Shown: positions 59,870 through 64,000 of the stretch, one piece after another
How positions within the stretch are numbered: position 1 is the stretch's first letter
How the letters are laid out: each line of letters starts with the position of its first letter
Assembly (NCBI GenBank): GCA_037176845.1
Contig: JAYKXP010000019.1
Coordinates: 186,001-250,000 of the forward strand
DNA: 64,000 nt
Direction of reading: 5' to 3'
From: Paramarasmius palmivorus
Lineage: Eukaryota; Basidiomycota; Agaricomycetes; Agaricales; Marasmiaceae
Made by a program: the position numbers and the translations under genes
Notes under the pieces: model-generated
Databases searched by the model: none
Told to the model about the DNA's origin: nothing
Seen by the model: the letters and a program-made list of their open reading frames with translations, nothing else

Positions 59870-60819
59870 ACTTCGTGAACATGGTGGAAAGAAGAAGGAC
59901 ATGTGTAATATCTCGGCAATTTTGTCCTCATCCGACTACTTGCACAACCACCACCATCACCCATTCTCAACCCTCTGTTCCCGTGGGTACCACCTTGGTT
60001 CGGTCACAATTCGATGCAGCATCTTGGATATATGAAACAAAGGAGAATGGGGTTGTAGAGCCAGCTGAGAGCAAGTGAGTGTCCCGTCTGCTTCCCAAAA
60101 CACCAAACTAACCCCAAAAAATAACTCGAAAGCCTCAACCTCCCGCAATCTCTCATCCCTCTCCATTCGCCTCTCAACACCTACCCACAAAATAGGTCGA
60201 GGTTCCTCCGTTGCACTTAGCACATCTCTCGTCACCGGTCTCCCTTCTCTTGAAGACGAGAGTAGCAGAAACCTCGCACACAGCACAGCGCAATTCATCC
60301 ACGGCCTCGTACAGGGGAAGGTAGGCAGTGGGACGTGTCCACTGCTATGTTTGGGAGTCATACGGTATACGAGGTTTGATCCTCACCACAAGGATCACAA
60401 AATCCAAGAGTTCAAGTTACCCCTGATGACGAGGATAATGTTGGGTGGGAGTGTTACGCGTTCAACGCTTGTGGGGAAGGCGTTGAAATGGAGGAAACAT
60501 CTGTATCCTTGCTGTACCCATCAAGCCGACCGAACAAACACGTCTTTTGTATGGGTGTTCCTGGGGGTACCTTCCTTCCTTCTTCTTTCTCTCAAGCAAA
60601 ACCTAACCAACGCACGAATGACCCTAGCTGGTGGCTACGACACAACTTTCTGGCTTCTCGTCCTCGACTCTCCCGCAGTGGTGCAGGGGTCGATGACCTC
60701 GGGTCAGGGTATACAAAACTGGGTGTGTCGCCGCTTAGTGGGGTTGAGAATGAAGAAAAGGGAGTTAGGGTGGTGCTGGATGGGGTGAAGGGGTTGGGGG
60801 AGGCGGTCGGAGCGTAGAG
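59870..60819 (+). pseudogene. ERG8 pseudogene 4 (most of the gene, diverged)
   Basis: Starts with the ERG8-promoter-type segment (59,870-59,940). Then: part of exon 1 (V-R-S-Q-F-D-A-A-S-W-I-Y-E-T-K-E-N-G); exon 3 (L-N-L-P-Q-S-L-I-P and G-R-G-S-S-V-A-L-S-T, altering the G-L-G-S-S-A loop); exon 4 (I-Q-E-F-K-L-P); a joined exon 4/6 (E-Q-T-R-L-L-style piece cut short); and exon 7 (G-G-Y-D-T-T-F-W-L-L-V-L-D-S-P-A-V-V, V-S-P-L-S-G-V-E-N-E), with a stop at 60,817-60,819. Exons 2 and 5 are missing, and frameshifts lie in exons 3 and 7. It is the oldest-looking copy. Confidence 0.9.
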
Positions 60820-61105
60820 GTGTGGGAATGTAGGAATGTGATGTAGAAGTATTCTAATAGACTGATTTTTGGAATTCTGGCATTTTGTGATAACGAAGTA
60901 TTGTAGACGGCTTAATGACATGTTTTTCAAGGGCCAAGTCAGCGGCACACGCCGACGCTAATTACTGGCAAACGGTCAAATGATGGTCCTAGCTGGACTG
61001 GACAAGGCTCGGAAAACGTGGTTCATCTATCGACAATACTATGTACCAACAACTTGATGTACATTAACCTCCCGGGTCCTGCCCCGACAGAATCTCAAGG
61101 TCCTC
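60820..61105. repeat. Start of duplicated block S2
   Basis: From about 61,010 the DNA matches 47,700-47,833. No gene. Confidence 0.5.
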
Positions 61106-61555
61106 CTAACAACCCGATGGTTTGATAAAAGTACACGAAGTCATCCTGTAATGTGCCCCATTGTATTCGTACGTCCCATCTGCTTGACATTCTACACCGG
61201 CGTGATCAGTATAAGTAAGGTACAAAAATCCACAAAGTCACTTACGTTGAATGATATTCTCCAACGCGTCCCAACAAACCTGCTGGTTATTCGCACCGGG
61301 CTTATCCAACGTGATGTAGAGTATATAGGCGTTGGGTTAACACCATTCCCTTGGTATCGGTGACATTTTTGGGTTTTCCAGCGATTGTTTCCGCAGAAAT
61401 CTTGTCGGGCGGGGTAGCGGTCAGAGTCGAAAGCGACGGCACCACCTTCTTCGACGCAGAGGAAGACAGAGGTTTTGTCACACGAAGTCGGAAGCAGCGT
61501 GGACGGTGGAGAAGAGTGCGGCTATGGCGGCGAGAGCGAGGGCTTGGGATTTCAT
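61106..61555 (-). pseudogene. Small secreted cysteine-rich protein, copy 3 (two frame-shifting insertions)
   Basis: Start at 61555 (M-K-S-Q-A-L-A-L-A-A-I-A-A-L-F-S-T-V-H-A-A-S). Directly after the signal peptide there is a 7-base insertion (CGACTTC) that leads to TGA. Further on, after P-T-P-I-Y, there is a 5-base insertion (TCTAC). The two add up to 12 bases, but the protein between them is out of frame. The rest is a good copy of copy 1: C-G-N-N-R-W-K-T-Q-K-C-H-R-Y and, after a normal intron (CAAC|GTAAGT ... GTAG), Q-C-Q-A-D-G-T-Y-E-Y-N...P-S-G-C. Probably a recent pseudogene. Confidence 0.7.
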
Positions 61556-61962
61556 GTTTGGTGAACCGAAATTAGGCTTGTGAGTGGACACTGGATGCGA
61601 CCTTGTTGTCGATGCTGAAGGTCCAGGATCTACAGAAAGGATGAGTAAGAAGTATCGAAAGGTACCTACTGAAGAAAGGACGAGGCGGTCATTTGCGGCG
61701 TATGTGGTTATATGGTGCCATAATGACTGACGCGCACAGTTTGAGCCCTGATTGTTTGAAGTTGAGGTCTGGGTCTGGGGTTTTCAGTGACATTCCCATT
61801 CGGTACTGGCCCGCCTCTTTGAACAGCATTCAGGCCTCAAGTCTTGGAATAACGAGGCCCATGGATCCACCACTTACTTTCATCCTGTGACATTCAAGCC
61901 TGGCCGTCACATAGAAACTGAACGTGGATAGAAAATATCTCCCAATTATTCAATAAACACAA

Positions 61963-62408
61963 TCAACAACTCTCCGGTTTGATCCACGTACACCAAGTCA
62001 TCCTATACCTTGCCCCATGATAATCATAACGCCCATCTCCAGTACACTCTGCCCGACACACTCATCAGCCTCGTTCCCCAGAACAAAAGAAAAAGGCAAC
62101 TCACGATTAATAATATTCTCCAACGCATCCCAACAGACCTGCTGATTATTCGCACCAGGTTTATCCAACTCAATATAAATCGGGATTCTATTGACCCCAC
62201 TCCCAACGTATCTGAAGCACTGTTGGTTCCTCCATCGGTTGTTACCGCAATAATCCTGACGAGCGGCCCAAACGTCACGCTCGAAAGCGAGAGCACCGCC
62301 TGCTTCGACACAGACAAAGACGGCGGCTTGATCGCAAGTGGCAGCGTCGACCTGGACGGTCATATAGGTGGCAGAGAGGAATGCCACGGCGAGAGTGAGG
62401 AATTTCAT
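61963..62408 (-). CDS. Small secreted cysteine-rich protein, copy 4
   Basis: Start at 62408 (M-K-F-L-T-L-A-V-A-F-L-S), stop TGA at 61963-61965. A longer upstream frame beginning M-N-Y-S-H-R is rejected because the signal peptide starts at M-K-F. Mature part: T-C-D-Q-A-A-V-F-V-C-V-E, Y-C-G-N-N-R-W-R-N-Q-Q-C-F-R-Y, V-C-W-D-A-L-E-N-I-I-N, then one intron (GTGAGT ... CAG) and C-T-G-D-G-R-Y-D-Y-H, T-W-C-T-W-I-K-P-E-S-C. Eight cysteines in the same spacing as copy 2, about 90% identical by eye. Function unknown. Confidence 0.8.
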
Positions 62409-64000
62409 GGTTATCAGTTGGTGGTAAGTAGATGCGAGTTGTTGTCGATGAGAATAGTTCATCCGCTTTGAGCTCCAGTCTTGATAGGATTCCCTGCATC
62501 CAGGCGTTGCCCAAGCAAGTGCTAGTCGGGGTCCCTGGAGTGAATTGGTGCATGAAGGGTCGACAGGCTATAGACCGAAAACAACAAGGATATACGGAAA
62601 TGACTAGAAAACTGATGAGTAAGAGCATTGAAAGACGCCAAGAACTGCGACGTACGTGAATGGCGCGCAGAGTTCGGAACCTGATTCAGAGATGTAAGTC
62701 TGGGCATTTCAGTCACATTCTGATACCTGATATGCAGCCTATCACATGCCTGAGCCGTCATTCTATTGCTCCCCAAAGACCTTTGAGAGTTGACGATCGA
62801 TGTTAGGCCAGGACACAATGGATGTAACGACTGTAAGGCCGCTGGCTGGACCTCTGCGGGTCTTTAGGACACTTTTTAGTCGTATACTCCAAGCGGTATG
62901 CTTGGAATGTTCAGAACGAGGTTTTGGAAGTAAAGGATGATGTTCTGAGAAGGAACATGCTGGCGAGCCAAGAGCTTGGTCCAGGTACTGTAGAGAGGTC
63001 CAGGACGCTGATTCCATGCTCTCAGCATATATATCGTAGGTAAGCCTGTGACGAGGATTCGAATAGCTTTCGAACATAATCGCCTGGGTCGGATGTTCCT
63101 GGTAGGTACATGAGTTCTGAGCATGAGATAAGGGAAAAAGGATACTTACTTGAATTTGGTATTGTACGCCCAGATTGGTGCTTGTACATGGTCTCTAGAA
63201 ACCTCCGACTTGACAGGTTCCGACATCGTGAATTCATGCCAAACAATAGAGCGCGCAAAAAAGAATGTTCTACGACAAGAATGAGCGATGTTTCTGGCTT
63301 TGACTGTGGCATGTATGTATGTACCTTCGGCCTCGGTTTCGGTCTTTGCCCACGGCATTCATCGATCATTGAATTTGACTGCCCCTTCGACGTCACCTTT
63401 CGCCTCCGACCCCAGGGTCCAGGGGTACGGTGATACGGCGAAAATAAAGAAAACGAGCCTGACCCTCGCCGGTGTCGGGTGTCCTCCGTCTCTGCACGCT
63501 CAACCCCAACCATTCGATACCCAAGCTGACTCACAACGCGCGTCCCGGGTTATAGTTAGATGAAAAAGGCCCAGAAGCTCCGACGAGTGTCCACCGAAGG
63601 GCAGGGTGGCCTCGGTTTCAGCGATGCTCCGTGCGATATGCATGCAGCACTGAAGCACTAGGTAGGCTTGCAGTAGAGTAGTTTCGCGGAATTTCGAGCT
63701 TGTCAGCCTCGAGGACCCTCGCAGGTAATTTAGTGGTATTGAGTCTTGACAAGCTTGATAGGCACAGAGGAGGACTCGCCAAACGTGAGTTCAAGCTGGG
63801 TGTACAGGTGAGAGTCTAGACTTTGGGCCTACATTACGCAGTGCCGGAAGGGTGGGAAAAACTTGCGTCAGCCACTGTTCGGCAGTCTTGTGGTCGGACC
63901 GGCCTTTTTCCTTCCACCAGCAACACTATCCGAACAGGACGTGCATTTTCCAAGATTTTCCCCTGAGGCTGCGGTTTAGCTCTTCAAGTGCTATCATTCA
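62409..64000. other. Region without a supported gene
   Basis: The first ~100 bases match the upstream DNA of copy 2. After that, minus-strand frames at 63,534-63,022 and 63,077-62,763 are open and partly protein-like (S-F-S-L-F-S-P-Y-H-R-T-P-G-P-W-G; S-L-Q-Y-L-D-Q-A-L-G-S), but I find no start, splice sites or family that would make a gene. Nothing else is recognised to the window end. Confidence 0.3.

Noticed and set aside
62010..62471. 153-codon plus-strand frame
   Set aside because: Antisense shadow of small secreted protein copy 4, whose signal peptide, cysteines and intron are clear.

Overview
This window is nuclear DNA of a basidiomycete fungus, most likely an agaricomycete. The genes are cut by many short introns of about 50-60 bases with GT(R)AGT-type donors. 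The window also carries an expanded family of seven-helix membrane proteins with the W-R-A-(W/F)-x-L-W signature, small cysteine-rich secreted proteins, an HNH-type protein and a DIRS-like tyrosine-recombinase retroelement. All of these are typical of agaricomycetes. I cannot name the species.

Layout. Positions 1-47,400 are dominated by nested segmental duplications. Nine copies of a ~292-residue seven-helix membrane protein gene lie here: on the minus strand at the left edge, 2.2-3.5, 6.8-8.1 and 34.3-35.6 kb (the last one broken), and on the plus strand at 13.2-14.5, 17.4-18.8, 21.1-22.4, 37.7-40.4 and 46.1-47.4 kb. Most have a conserved non-coding module 0.4-0.9 kb upstream. The one intact metabolic gene in this half is phosphomevalonate kinase (ERG8, minus strand, 10.3-12.1 kb, 7 exons, 474 residues). 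Four broken ERG8 copies lie at 16.0-16.6, 33.3-33.9, 40.5-40.9 and 59.9-60.8 kb. A decayed DIRS-like element (25-30.6 kb) and a decayed HNH-family gene (31.7-33.0 kb) sit in the middle. A 1.43-kb non-autonomous DNA transposon is inserted in an intron of the 37.7-kb membrane-protein gene.

Positions 41-45 kb hold ordinary genes: an unrecognised minus-strand gene, head-to-head with mitochondrial glutamyl-tRNA synthetase (512 residues, 7 exons).

Positions 47.8-62.4 kb hold two direct copies of a pair of genes for small secreted proteins (about 129 residues, eight cysteines). They flank an unrecognised minus-strand gene at 50-51 kb and a very large intact gene (53.2-59.5 kb, 13 exons, 1,883 residues). 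That protein has an N-terminal region with a nuclease-like motif, a long beta-rich middle, a charged coiled coil and an Ala-rich amphipathic tail. It is the best candidate here for an undescribed system. Past 62.5 kb I see only weak open frames.

All gene models were spliced by hand from donor/acceptor sites and reading phase; none has been checked against transcripts or databases.
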